Both the position numbers and the translations under genes were made by a program. Below are positions 6,279-13,775 of a stretch of 19,637 nucleotides of DNA, one piece after another. The notes below the pieces were generated by a model. The model was not told the DNA's origin. It searched no databases and worked only from the letters and a program-made list of their open reading frames with translations. Each line of letters begins with the position of its first letter. The stretch's first letter is position 1. Source of the stretch: RBG-16-68-21 sp035286665 (GTDB lineage: Bacteria > Actinomycetota > Acidimicrobiia > Spongiisociales > UBA11373); the NCBI GenBank assembly GCA_035286665.1, contig DATECY010000020.1, positions 1-19,637 on the forward strand, given 5' to 3'.

Positions 6279-7675
6279 AGAACGTGCTCCGTCCGGTCGC
6301 ATTCACCCTTCTCGGCCTGATCGGCCTCTCCGCGGTGTGGCTCACCGGCATCCAGGCCACCGCCGGATCCGACTATCGCGACGACCCGCGCAACGTCAGG
6401 GCGGCGCAGGCACCTGCGGACAGCTCCCGGGGACGGATCCTGACCGCAGACGGCGTGGTCGTCGCCGAAGACGGGCCGGATGGCGAACGGATCTACCCGG
6501 AGGGGGCTCGGTACGCCCACATCGTCGGATACGACGCCGCAGCCGGACGCACCGGGATCGAGCTCACCCGTTACGCCGCGATGCGGTCCCGCGACGACGG
6601 CTCGATCACCGCGTGGCTCCTCAGCAGCATGGGTGCGGACCTCGGGCCGCCCGACGTCCACCTCACCATCGTCGACGCCGTCCAGAAGGCCGCCGTCGCC
6701 GGACTCGGTTCCCAGACCGGGGCGGTGGTGGCCATCGACCCCCGCACCGGGGCGGTACTCGCCTATGTTTCGACGCCGGGCTTCGACCCGAACGACGTAG
6801 TGGGCGGGTCGTTCGACCCGACCGACGACGCCTCCCAGAACGCGCTCATCGATCGCGTCGCCGATCGCCTGCTGCCCCCCGGGTCGACGTTCAAGGTGAT
6901 CGTGAGCGCCGCCGCCCTTGTGGCCGGAATCACACCGGACACCGCCTTCGACGACGCCACCGAGTACGTGCCACCCGATGGCATCGCCATCCACAATGCC
7001 GGTGACGACGACTGCATCACCGGCAGCACCCTCACCCTGACCGACGCGCTCGTCGTTTCATGCAACGTCGTCTTCGCTCGGCTCGCAGTCGACACCGGTG
7101 CTCGTGCGATCGTCTCGGCCGCCGAGCAGGCGTGGTTCAACCACCCGCTTCCGTGGGAAACGGGAGCCGCCAAGTCATCCATCCCCACCGCGGCATCGTT
7201 CGAAGCCGATCCGGCCGCCCTCGCCCAATCGGGCCTCGGCGAGCGTGACGTCAGGGCGACACCGCTGCTCATGGCGCTCATCGCCTCGGCGCTCGGCGAC
7301 GACGGCGTCGCGATGAAGCCGTTCGTCGTCGACTCGGTGGTGGCGCCCGACGGTGAGGCGATCGAGGTGACGTCACCCGAGACGCTCACCCGTATGTTCC
7401 CATCGGCCGTGGTCGAGGACCTTCTGGCCATGATGACCCAGGTGGTCGAGCGCGGCACCGGCAGGTCCGGGGCGGTCCAGGGCATCACCGTCGCCGGCAA
7501 GACGGGAACCGCCGAGGGTGCCGGCGGACCGCACGCGTGGTTCATCGCGGTGGCGCCGGTGGAGAACCCGACGATCGCCGTTGCGGTGCTCGTCGAGGGC
7601 GGCGGGGCCGGCGGGTCGGTGGCCGCGCCGATCGCGGCCCGCGTCATGGAGGCCTGGCTCAACTTCGAATCGTAA
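6275..7675 (+). CDS. pbpA: Class B penicillin-binding protein PbpA (transpeptidase)
   Basis: A 466-residue protein starting at GTG 6275. Residues 7-28 form a signal anchor; the short N-terminal domain has SRGRILTADG (51-60), typical of class B PBPs; the transpeptidase domain runs from about 145. Active-site motifs are S204-T-F-K207 (SxxK), S262-C-N264 (SxN) and K409-T-G411 (KTG), so the enzyme should be catalytically competent and beta-lactam sensitive. It cross-links peptidoglycan made by the neighbouring RodA; in mycobacteria PbpA is regulated by PknB and takes part in septation. It overlaps rodA by 4 bp. The 23-bp gap to pknB is the only non-overlapping junction in this operon and may hold an internal promoter. 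Confidence 0.95.
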   Translation: MKNVLRPVAFTLLGLIGLSAVWLTGIQATAGSDYRDDPRNVRAAQAPADSSRGRILTADGVVVAEDGPDGERIYPEGARYAHIVGYDAAAGRTGIELTRYAAMRSRDDGSITAWLLSSMGADLGPPDVHLTIVDAVQKAAVAGLGSQTGAVVAIDPRTGAVLAYVSTPGFDPNDVVGGSFDPTDDASQNALIDRVADRLLPPGSTFKVIVSAAALVAGITPDTAFDDATEYVPPDGIAIHNAGDDDCITGSTLTLTDALVVSCNVVFARLAVDTGARAIVSAAEQAWFNHPLPWETGAAKSSIPTAASFEADPAALAQSGLGERDVRATPLLMALIASALGDDGVAMKPFVVDSVVAPDGEAIEVTSPETLTRMFPSAVVEDLLAMMTQVVERGTGRSGAVQGITVAGKTGTAEGAGGPHAWFIAVAPVENPTIAVAVLVEGGGAGGSVAAPIAARVMEAWLNFES

Positions 7676-7684
7676 GGCCCCGGT

Positions 7685-7690
7685 TACCAT
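7685..7690 (+). promoter_or_regulatory. Possible internal -10 box for pknB
   Basis: TACCAT lies 8 nt before the GTG start of pknB in the only gap of the operon. The GTG has no Shine-Dalgarno sequence. The layout repeats that seen before fhaA, crgA and arsR, so an internal leaderless promoter is likely, but no good -35 box is visible. Confidence 0.4.
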
Positions 7691-7698
7691 TCGCCGCT

Positions 7699-10320
7699 GT
7701 GGAACCGCAACGGGTCCTGGGGGACCGGTACGCCCTTCTTTCCCATCTCGCCCGTGGCGGCATGGCGGATGTCTATGTAGCCCAGGACCGCCGACTGGGG
7801 CGCCAGGTTGCCGTCAAGATCCTCCATCCGCAATACGCCGACAGCGAGGCGTTCATCGAGCGCTTTCGGCGCGAGGCACAGGCCGCCGCCAACCTCACCC
7901 ACCCCGGTGTCGTCGCCGTGTACGACTGGGGCGAGGACGACGGCACGTACTACATGGTCATGGAGTTGGTCCAGGGCCGGAACCTGCGTGACGTCCTGCG
8001 TAGCGAGGGCGCGCTCCTCCCGCGACGCGTGGCCGAGATCGGCGCGGCCGTCGCCTCTGCCCTCTCGGCGGCCCATGCCCAGGGACTCGTGCACCGTGAC
8101 ATCAAGCCGGCGAACGTCCTCCTCACCACCGACGGGGCGGTCAAGGTCGCCGACTTCGGCATCGCCAGGGCCTTCGACGAAAAGGAGCAACTGACCCGTA
8201 CGGGCGCGGTGATCGGCACGGCCACGTACTTCTCTCCCGAGCAGGCGCAGGGGCATCCCGCCGACGCACGCAGCGACATCTACTCGCTGGGCGTCGTGAT
8301 GTACGAGTTGCTCGCCGGCAACCCCCCCTTCTCCGGCGAAAGCCCGGTCGCCGTGGCCTATCAGCACGTCCGCGAGGAACCGGCGCCACCCTCGCACCTC
8401 AATCCCAACGTGCCTCCCGGCCTGGAGGCGATCGTGCTGACCGCGATGGCGAAGCACCCCGACGATCGGTACCAGTCGGCAGACGAACTTGCAGACGACC
8501 TCAAGCGACTCCTCGCCGGGCAGGTCCCCCTCGCCGCCCCGCAGAACGAGGCACCCACCCGGATGATGCCGATGGCAGCCGGGGGCGGGGGCGGCTTCCC
8601 GGACGAGCCCTATCGGGCTGGGCGCACCCGGGCCTACTCCGAGCCGCCCTACCGCGACCCGGGCAGGCCGGATCGCACCACGATCACCATCGGCATCCTC
8701 GCCGCCATCGCCCTCCTCGGCCTCGGCCTGATCCTGCTCTTCAAGCTGCTGGCGCCGTCCGGGGACGTCACCACCGTCGCCATCCCCGACCTGCGGGGAC
8801 ACGAACTGGCCGAGGCGCAGACCACCCTCGTGGGACTCGGCTTCAAGATCGATCAGGAGACCGTGGCCGACGAGCAGATCGCCGCAGGTCTCGTTGCCGG
8901 CACGGACCCGGCCGCAGGCATCGAGGTCGACAAGGACTCGACGGTGAAGATCCTCGTGTCGGGCGGGCCTGCCAACGTGGCAGTTCCCCGGCTGATCGGG
9001 CACACCCAAGCCGAGGCCGAATCGCTGCTGGCCGACGCCGGCCTCGTGCCGGGCGTCATCACGTTCGAGCAGTCCCCGGCGGTCGTCGCCGGAGAGGTGA
9101 TGTCACAGGACCCAGATCCTGAAGTGCTGGTCCGCGAAGGCGCCGAAGTCGATCTCGTGATCTCCGCGGGCGTCGACGCGCTCGTCGTGCCCGACGTGGC
9201 GAACAAGAGCGAGAACGACGCGGTGTTCCAACTCACCTCCATCGGCTTCCGGTCCGCCCAGATCATCATCGAGCGGCGTCCGTCCGCCGACGTCACCGAA
9301 GGATTCGTCATCGAGACCACGCCGGGACCGGGTGAAGTCGTGCCCACCGACGGCACGATCCTCGTGGCGGTGTCCAAGGGAGCCGTGCCGTCGGTGATCC
9401 CCAACGTGATCGGGATGACCGAGGAGGACGCCACCATCAAGCTCGAGCAGTTCGGATTCGTCGTCAAGGTGAGCGATCCCGTCGACCTGCCGATCGGCGA
9501 CCCGAACGTCGGGAGGGTGGCGCAGCAGGATCCGCCGGCCGGGGCAACCAGGGACTTCGGTTCTCAGGTGTCGGTCAACCTCGGTCAGGCGCCGGCGGAG
9601 ACCACCGTGCCCGATGTCGTCTCCAAGGGAACGTCGGCCGCCAAGAGCGCCATCGAGGCCGCCGGGCTGATCTTCGCAAAGGGATCCGACACGGTGCTCT
9701 CCCCCGGTGATTCGTCGATCGGCAAGGTGATCACCCAGGATCCGATCGCGGGAGCGACGAGTGCCGTCGGGGCGACGGTCACGGTCAGCGTCGGCGTGGA
9801 AGGTGCCGTGGTGCCGGACCTGTTCACCAGCGGGGGAGGCGGATGTCCCAGCGCCGTGACGCCGAACTCGGCCGGCAACCGGATCACCTCGGCGGGTCTC
9901 ACCATGACGTCACAGACCGGCGACGACGACTACTCCTACTCGCCCATCCCGGCCGACAACACCCATGCCTGCGAGGGCCGCACCATCCAGCAGTCACCCC
10001 CGCCCGGCACCGTCGTCGCCAAGGGGTCGGCGGTCGTCGTCACGTTCGACCTGGTGAAGACCCCGATCGACGACGACATCTACGCACAGGCGCCCGGCAC
10101 GAACCCCGGTCAGGTGGGTGACCTCTTTCCCCTCTTCACCTTCATCCCCGGCAGCGGGACGACCTGCTTCGAGGCAAGCGGCACCTACGACGGCCTGATC
10201 CGTGAGATCGACCCGACCCCGGATCAGACCCTTCCGTACGTGAGCAACGCCTGGACCATCACGTATTGGGTTGCCTCGACGACCGACAACGGGAACCCCT
10301 GCCCCGCCTGGACTCCATGA
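7699..10320 (+). CDS. pknB: PASTA-domain Ser/Thr protein kinase PknB
   Basis: An 873-residue receptor kinase. Kinase domain about 11-272: glycine loop LARGGMADVY, Lys40, HRDIKPAN (132-139), DFG (152-154), activation loop LTRTGAVIGTATYFSPEQ with Thr166 and Thr168 where M. tuberculosis PknB autophosphorylates. A Gly/Pro/Arg-rich juxtamembrane linker is followed by one transmembrane helix (about 329-351) and six extracellular PASTA-like units (357-423, 424-493, 494-562, 563-632, 633-701, 702-787) that bind muropeptides or lipid II. M. tuberculosis PknB has four. The sixth unit is divergent and longer, and an 86-residue tail (788-873) of unknown fold follows. All four cysteines of the protein (716, 758, 823, 868) are in this distal part. 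Start GTG 7699 fits the kinase N terminus; the frame is open further upstream inside pbpA. The stop overlaps mutY by 4 bp. No pknA is present. Confidence 0.95.
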   Translation: MEPQRVLGDRYALLSHLARGGMADVYVAQDRRLGRQVAVKILHPQYADSEAFIERFRREAQAAANLTHPGVVAVYDWGEDDGTYYMVMELVQGRNLRDVLRSEGALLPRRVAEIGAAVASALSAAHAQGLVHRDIKPANVLLTTDGAVKVADFGIARAFDEKEQLTRTGAVIGTATYFSPEQAQGHPADARSDIYSLGVVMYELLAGNPPFSGESPVAVAYQHVREEPAPPSHLNPNVPPGLEAIVLTAMAKHPDDRYQSADELADDLKRLLAGQVPLAAPQNEAPTRMMPMAAGGGGGFPDEPYRAGRTRAYSEPPYRDPGRPDRTTITIGILAAIALLGLGLILLFKLLAPSGDVTTVAIPDLRGHELAEAQTTLVGLGFKIDQETVADEQIAAGLVAGTDPAAGIEVDKDSTVKILVSGGPANVAVPRLIGHTQAEAESLLADAGLVPGVITFEQSPAVVAGEVMSQDPDPEVLVREGAEVDLVISAGVDALVVPDVANKSENDAVFQLTSIGFRSAQIIIERRPSADVTEGFVIETTPGPGEVVPTDGTILVAVSKGAVPSVIPNVIGMTEEDATIKLEQFGFVVKVSDPVDLPIGDPNVGRVAQQDPPAGATRDFGSQVSVNLGQAPAETTVPDVVSKGTSAAKSAIEAAGLIFAKGSDTVLSPGDSSIGKVITQDPIAGATSAVGATVTVSVGVEGAVVPDLFTSGGGGCPSAVTPNSAGNRITSAGLTMTSQTGDDDYSYSPIPADNTHACEGRTIQQSPPPGTVVAKGSAVVVTFDLVKTPIDDDIYAQAPGTNPGQVGDLFPLFTFIPGSGTTCFEASGTYDGLIREIDPTPDQTLPYVSNAWTITYWVASTTDNGNPCPAWTP

Positions 10321-11126
10321 CCCGGGGCGAGGCGCTCCTCGTCTGGTATCGGGACAACGCTCGCGATCTGCCGTGGCGGCACACCCGCGACCCGTACCTG
10401 ATCCTGGTCAGCGAGGTGATGCTGCAACAGACCCAGGTTCCCAGGGTGGTCCCCGCCTACGAGCGTTTCGTCGCCGCATTCCCAACCGTCGACACGCTGG
10501 CCGCCGCCGGTCTCGATACCGTGCTCTCCCTCTGGTCGGGGCTCGGCTACAACGCCAGGGCGCGTCGTCTCCGCGATGCGGCGCGCCACGTCGCGACGAA
10601 CGGATGGCCTGCCGACGCTGCAGGCTTGAGAGCCCTCCCCGGCGTCGGCCCGTACACCGCGGCGGCGGTGGCCTCGTTTGCCTTCGGCGAGCAGGTGGCG
10701 GTCGATGACACCAACGTCCGACGGGTGCTCTCGCGATGGATGGGTGAGGCACTCGACGGGAACAGACTCCGCTCGGTTGCCGGCGACTCGATGTCTGGTG
10801 ACGCTGCCACCTGGAATCAGGCGGTGATGGAGCTCGGAGCGATCGTGTGCCGCCCCGTCCCCGAATGCGATACCTGCCCCGTCCGGGAGTGGTGTGCCGA
10901 CCCGACCCTGTACCGGCCTCCGGCCCGCCAGACCCGGTTCGCTGGATCCGATCGGGAGGTCCGCGGGGCGGTCGTGCGCGCCCTCGGCGGAGTCGGGTGG
11001 CAGACCCATCGCCAGCTGACCGAGGCCACCGGCCATGGGCTCGAGCGAATCGCCGCCGCAGTCCGATCTCTCGCCGACGACGGTCTCGTCGACCGACGAG
11101 GGACCTCCGCCCGAATCGCCGGGTAG
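10317..11126 (+). CDS. mutY: A/G-specific adenine glycosylase MutY
   Basis: A 269-residue base-excision repair enzyme that removes adenine paired with 8-oxoguanine. LPWRHTRDPY and SEVMLQQTQV hold the catalytic Glu; LPGVGPYTAAAVASFAFGE is the helix-hairpin-helix; VDDTNVRRVLSR supplies the catalytic Asp. The Fe-S cluster ligands are in VCRPVPECDTCPVREWC with spacing C-x5-C-x2-C-x5-C; Escherichia coli MutY has x6 in the first gap. The C-terminal region is short (about 65 residues, helix-turn-helix-like) and lacks a full MutT-like domain. ATG 10317 is chosen because it overlaps the pknB stop (ATGA); an upstream ATG inside pknB is less likely. It is transcribed with the kinase operon, an unusual partner for a repair gene. 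Confidence 0.93.
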   Translation: MTRGEALLVWYRDNARDLPWRHTRDPYLILVSEVMLQQTQVPRVVPAYERFVAAFPTVDTLAAAGLDTVLSLWSGLGYNARARRLRDAARHVATNGWPADAAGLRALPGVGPYTAAAVASFAFGEQVAVDDTNVRRVLSRWMGEALDGNRLRSVAGDSMSGDAATWNQAVMELGAIVCRPVPECDTCPVREWCADPTLYRPPARQTRFAGSDREVRGAVVRALGGVGWQTHRQLTEATGHGLERIAAAVRSLADDGLVDRRGTSARIAG

Positions 11127-11135
11127 CACGTCCAG

Positions 11136-11203
11136 TAGTTCGTAACTCGTAACTCGTACCCAGCCTGTGCGCAGGTGCGATCCGCGGGGTGAACAACGAA
11201 CTA
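11136..11203. repeat. Heptamer tandem repeat and inverted arms at a convergent junction
   Basis: Three 7-bp units lie at 11137-11157: AGTTCGT, AACTCGT, AACTCGT. The first, with its flanking T (TAGTTCGT, 11136-11143), is mirrored by ACGAACTA at 11196-11203, which overlaps the trpG stop codon. mutY and trpG converge here, so a bidirectional terminator is possible, though there is no T-tract. Confidence 0.5.
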
Positions 11204-11767
11204 GCCGGACGCCAGAAAGTTCCCCAATAGGTGCTTCCCCTCAGGCGTCATGATCGACTCGGGATGGAACTGCACGCCGACCACCGGCAGGTGACGGTGG
11301 CGGACCGCCTGCACGACGCCGTCCTCGCTGGTCGCGGTCACCTCGAGGTCGGGCGGGAGCACCACCGCGGCAAGCGAGTGATAACGAGTCGCCACGAATG
11401 GATTGGAGAGGCCGTGGAACACGCCGCGGCCGTCGTGGCTGATCTCCGACGTCTTGCCGTGCCGCGGCTCGGGGGCCGCGGCGACGGTGCCGCCGTACGC
11501 CACCACGATCGCCTGGTGGCCGAGGCAGACCCCGAGGAGTGGAATGCGCTCGCCGAGTGTCTTGACGAAGTCTATGGAGAAGCCGGCGTCCTCGGGAATC
11601 CCGGGACCCGGGGAGATGACCAATCGGTCGGGAGAGAACCGGTCGAAGGCCTCCTCGGGTGGGAGCACGTCGTTGCGGATCACCACCGGGTCGGCTCCCA
11701 ATTCACCCAGGTACTGGACGAGGTTGAAGGTGAACGAGTCGTAGTTGTCGACGATCAGGACCTTCAT
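11201..11767 (-). CDS. trpG: Glutamine amidotransferase, anthranilate/aminodeoxychorismate synthase component II
   Basis: A 188-residue class I glutamine amidotransferase: MKVLIVDNYDSFTFNLVQYL at the N terminus, SPGPGIPEDAG (oxyanion region), the nucleophile in GVCLGHQAI, and the His-Glu pair in FHPESI near the C terminus. It releases ammonia from glutamine for TrpE (anthranilate) or PabB (aminodeoxychorismate). No synthase partner is nearby. The position next to pknB matches Rv0013 of M. tuberculosis, where it is annotated trpG/pabA, so it probably serves folate, tryptophan or both. ATG 11767 is supported by GGAGGAGCGG just upstream; the frame extends further but without a ribosome-binding site. 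A TAGGTT box (minus strand, 11804-11799) may be its -10. Confidence 0.92.
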   Translation of the reverse strand: MKVLIVDNYDSFTFNLVQYLGELGADPVVIRNDVLPPEEAFDRFSPDRLVISPGPGIPEDAGFSIDFVKTLGERIPLLGVCLGHQAIVVAYGGTVAAAPEPRHGKTSEISHDGRGVFHGLSNPFVATRYHSLAAVVLPPDLEVTATSEDGVVQAVRHRHLPVVGVQFHPESIMTPEGKHLLGNFLASG

Positions 11768-11911
11768 CCAACCGCTCCTCCGCTGTCGAAGAACGCAGAA
11801 CCTAGCGACTCGTTCGTGAGGGCGATGAGCACGCAGGGGGATCGCGATGATGGCCGCCATCTACGCGATCGGGAGTCACCGGCGACCCGGGCACGATCCC
11901 GAAGGGCCGCC

Positions 11912-11942
11912 TTGGAGGACCATGCCCCGATACCGCTAGCCT
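11912..11942 (+). promoter_or_regulatory. Probable crgA promoter, leaderless type
   Basis: TTGGAG (11912-11917) and TAGCCT (11937-11942) are 19 bp apart; the -10 box ends 6 nt before the crgA ATG and no ribosome-binding site fits between, so a leaderless transcript is expected. Confidence 0.5.
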
Positions 11943-11948
11943 TGGCGC

Positions 11949-12191
11949 ATGCCCAAGTCGAAGAGTCGCCGGCGACCGAGCCGAACGGACCACAAGCCCG
12001 TTCACCACAAGGACACCAAGGTGTCGCCGAAGTGGTACGTGATCTTGATGTTCTCGCTCATGGCAATCGGCGTGCTCGTGATCATCCTCAATTACATCGA
12101 CCTCATCCCCGGCGGACATCGCAGCATGTACCTGTACTCAGGACTCGGCGCCATCGCCATCGGGTTCCTGATGACGATGAACTACCACTGA
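11949..12191 (+). CDS. crgA: Cell division protein CrgA
   Basis: An 80-residue protein: a basic N terminus beginning MPKSKSRRRPSR, a first transmembrane helix at about 29-48 (YVILMFSLMAIGVLVIILNYI), a short extracellular loop with LIPGGHRSMYLYSG, and a second helix at about 61-76 ending in FLMTMNYH, which corresponds to the LLTMRWH end of mycobacterial CrgA. CrgA coordinates FtsZ, FtsQ, FtsI and other divisome proteins and affects septum placement. Gene order crgA next to trpG and pknB is conserved in actinobacteria. It is divergent from trpG with a 181-bp gap. Length and topology are normal for the family (about 80-93 residues). Confidence 0.93.
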   Translation: MPKSKSRRRPSRTDHKPVHHKDTKVSPKWYVILMFSLMAIGVLVIILNYIDLIPGGHRSMYLYSGLGAIAIGFLMTMNYH

Positions 12192-12206
12192 GTTACACAG
12201 TTGTAG

Positions 12207-12238
12207 TTGTCCCAGGAGTTGTCCACGGGTGTGGACAA
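12207..12238. promoter_or_regulatory. Cluster of DnaA-box-like sequences
   Basis: TTGTCCACG (12219-12227, plus) and TTGTCCACA (12238-12230, minus) form an inverted pair; the second is an exact match to the high-GC actinobacterial DnaA box. A weaker TTGTCCCAG lies at 12207-12215. The pair also makes an 8-bp hairpin with loop GGGT, so a role as crgA terminator is possible, but no T-tract follows. Confidence 0.5.
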
Positions 12239-12274
12239 GTGGGTAAGAAGCTGCGAGCCATGAGCAGGACTCTT

Positions 12275-12302
12275 GCTCAAAGCTCAGAGCTCAAAGCTCG
12301 TC
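12275..12302. repeat. Tandem heptamer repeat overlapping the end of the zinc-ribbon gene
   Basis: Four 7-bp units follow each other: GCTCAAA (12275-12281), GCTCAGA, GCTCAAA and GCTCGTC (12296-12302). The array contains the stop codon (12293-12291) of the minus-strand gene. Confidence 0.75.
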
Positions 12303-12530
12303 TTCTTCCATGTCTTCGCGGCAGTGCCGTGGCGCCGCCGATTCCTCCCCCTGGGCGTGGGTGACGGTGAGGCGCATCCCGCACACGGTGCAGCGGTAGC
12401 GGCGGTCGACCTCGACGATCTCGCCGGGATCCGGCTCGTCGGGGACGGGTGTCGCCAGGATCCGGATCCCCCACCGGCCGATGGCGAGGATCGCCACTCC
12501 GATGAGGACCGCGATGACGATGGGGATCAC
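12291..12530 (-). CDS. Small membrane-anchored zinc-ribbon protein
   Basis: A 79-residue protein from GTG 12530, four bases after the thiolase stop. Residues 1-24 (VIPIVIAVLIGVAILAIGRWGIRIL) form one transmembrane helix; an acidic linker (PVPDEPDPGE) leads to YRCTVCGMRLTVTH and APRHCREDMEED, giving CxxC and HC pairs that could bind Zn or Fe. I recognise it only as a conserved hypothetical type common in actinobacteria; no function is assigned. Upstream extension of the frame would overlap the thiolase and has no better start. The 3' end lies within a heptamer repeat. Expression with the thiolase is probable because of the tight spacing, although the two have no obvious functional link. Confidence 0.65.
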   Translation of the reverse strand: MIPIVIAVLIGVAILAIGRWGIRILATPVPDEPDPGEIVEVDRRYRCTVCGMRLTVTHAQGEESAAPRHCREDMEEDEL

Positions 12531-12534
12531 GGGC

Positions 12535-13683
12535 TCAGAGGCGCTCGAGGACGACGGCGTTGGCCATGCCGCCACCCTCGCAGATCGTTTGCAGGCCCCA
12601 GCGGGCACCGGCCCGATGCATCTCGTGAACCAGCGTGGTCATCACCCGCGCTCCGGAGCACCCGAGAGGATGCCCGAGCGCGATCGCGCCGCCGTTGACG
12701 TTGGTCTTGTTCCAATCGGCACCGGTCTCGGCGAGCCAGGCGCCGATCACGGAGGCGAACGCCTCGTTGACCTCGAAGAGGTCGATGTCGTCGATGCCCA
12801 GGCCGGCCCTGGCGAGCACCTTCTCCGTGGCGGGAATGGGACCGGTGAGCATCGTCACCGGATCCACTCCGGCAAGGGCGAAGGCATGGAACCGGGCGAG
12901 CGGCTTCATCCCGAGACGCGCGGCGACGTCGTCTCCCATGATCAGCATTGCCGCCGCACCGTCGGAGATCTGCGAAGAGTTGCCTGCCGTCACCCTGCCG
13001 TCGGGCTTGAACGCCGGCTTGAGACCGGCGAGCGTCTCCGTCGAAGTGTCGCGGCGGATCCCCTCGTCGTGTTCGAGCACGCCGTCGGGTGTCTCCACCG
13101 CGACGATCTGCGTGTCGAAGCGGCCCTCGTCGGTGGCCCGGGCGGCGCGGGTGTGCGAGTCGAAGGCGATCGAGTCGAGTTGCTCCCGGGAGATTCCCCA
13201 CCGCTCGGCGATCATCTCGGCGGAGATTCCCTGGGGCACCAGGCCGTTGGCGTAGCGCTCGAGCATCTTCGGGCCGAACGGAAAGCCGGGACCCTGCTGC
13301 ATGGTGACCCCCATGGGAATCCGGGTCATCGACTCCACGCCGCCGGCGACCACCACGTCGTAGGCGCCCGCCATCACGCCCTGGGCGGCGAAGTGCGCCG
13401 CCTGCTGGCTGGAACCACATTGCCGATCGATGGTCGTGCCCACCGTCTCCTCAGGGAAGCCGGCGGCAAGGGCCGCGTTGCGAGCGATGTTGAGTCCCTG
13501 TTCGCCGGTCTGCATCACACACCCGAGGAGGACGTCTTCGATCAGCGCCGGATCTACCCCGGTGCGATCGATGAGGGCTCGCAGCGGGATCGAGGCCAGG
13601 TCTACCGGGTGGATGTCCTTGAGCGCGCCGTTGCGCTTTCCGCTCGGGGTGCGTACCGCATCGACGATCACCGCACTTCGCAT
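12535..13683 (-). CDS. Acetyl-CoA acyltransferase (thiolase)
   Basis: A 382-residue thiolase, normal for the family (about 390). The nucleophile Cys89 is in DRQCGSSQQA, NEAFA lies at 306-310, GHPLG with His338 follows NVNGGAIAL, and the proton-donor Cys368 is in TICEGGGMA. The enzyme condenses or cleaves acyl-CoAs, in fatty-acid or steroid side-chain oxidation or in acetoacetyl-CoA formation; chain length specificity cannot be read from sequence alone. ATG 13683 starts the canonical MRSAVIVDAVRTPSG N terminus, with AGAAGGGA about 10 nt upstream. The upstream frame extension runs through repeats and is not coding. No other beta-oxidation genes are in the window. Confidence 0.93.
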   Translation of the reverse strand: MRSAVIVDAVRTPSGKRNGALKDIHPVDLASIPLRALIDRTGVDPALIEDVLLGCVMQTGEQGLNIARNAALAAGFPEETVGTTIDRQCGSSQQAAHFAAQGVMAGAYDVVVAGGVESMTRIPMGVTMQQGPGFPFGPKMLERYANGLVPQGISAEMIAERWGISREQLDSIAFDSHTRAARATDEGRFDTQIVAVETPDGVLEHDEGIRRDTSTETLAGLKPAFKPDGRVTAGNSSQISDGAAAMLIMGDDVAARLGMKPLARFHAFALAGVDPVTMLTGPIPATEKVLARAGLGIDDIDLFEVNEAFASVIGAWLAETGADWNKTNVNGGAIALGHPLGCSGARVMTTLVHEMHRAGARWGLQTICEGGGMANAVVLERL

Positions 13684-13775
13684 GGGGTCGAATCCCTTCT
13701 CTCGCCGGACATGGAAACCTCCCGCAACCAGAGCCGGGCGGAAAGGTACAACCCGAACCGTGAGGAGCGGTGCCT

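Noticed and set aside
4737..6302. Long 521-codon minus-strand frame
   Set aside because: It is antisense to rodA and part of pstP, with a His/Asp/Gln/Glu-rich composition unlike a folded protein.
7684..9009. 441-codon minus-strand frame
   Set aside because: Antisense to the PknB kinase and first PASTA domains, which are unambiguous.
12219..12238. Rho-independent terminator of crgA
   Set aside because: An 8-bp stem is present but without a T-rich tail; the match to DnaA boxes explains the sequence better, though a termination role is not excluded.
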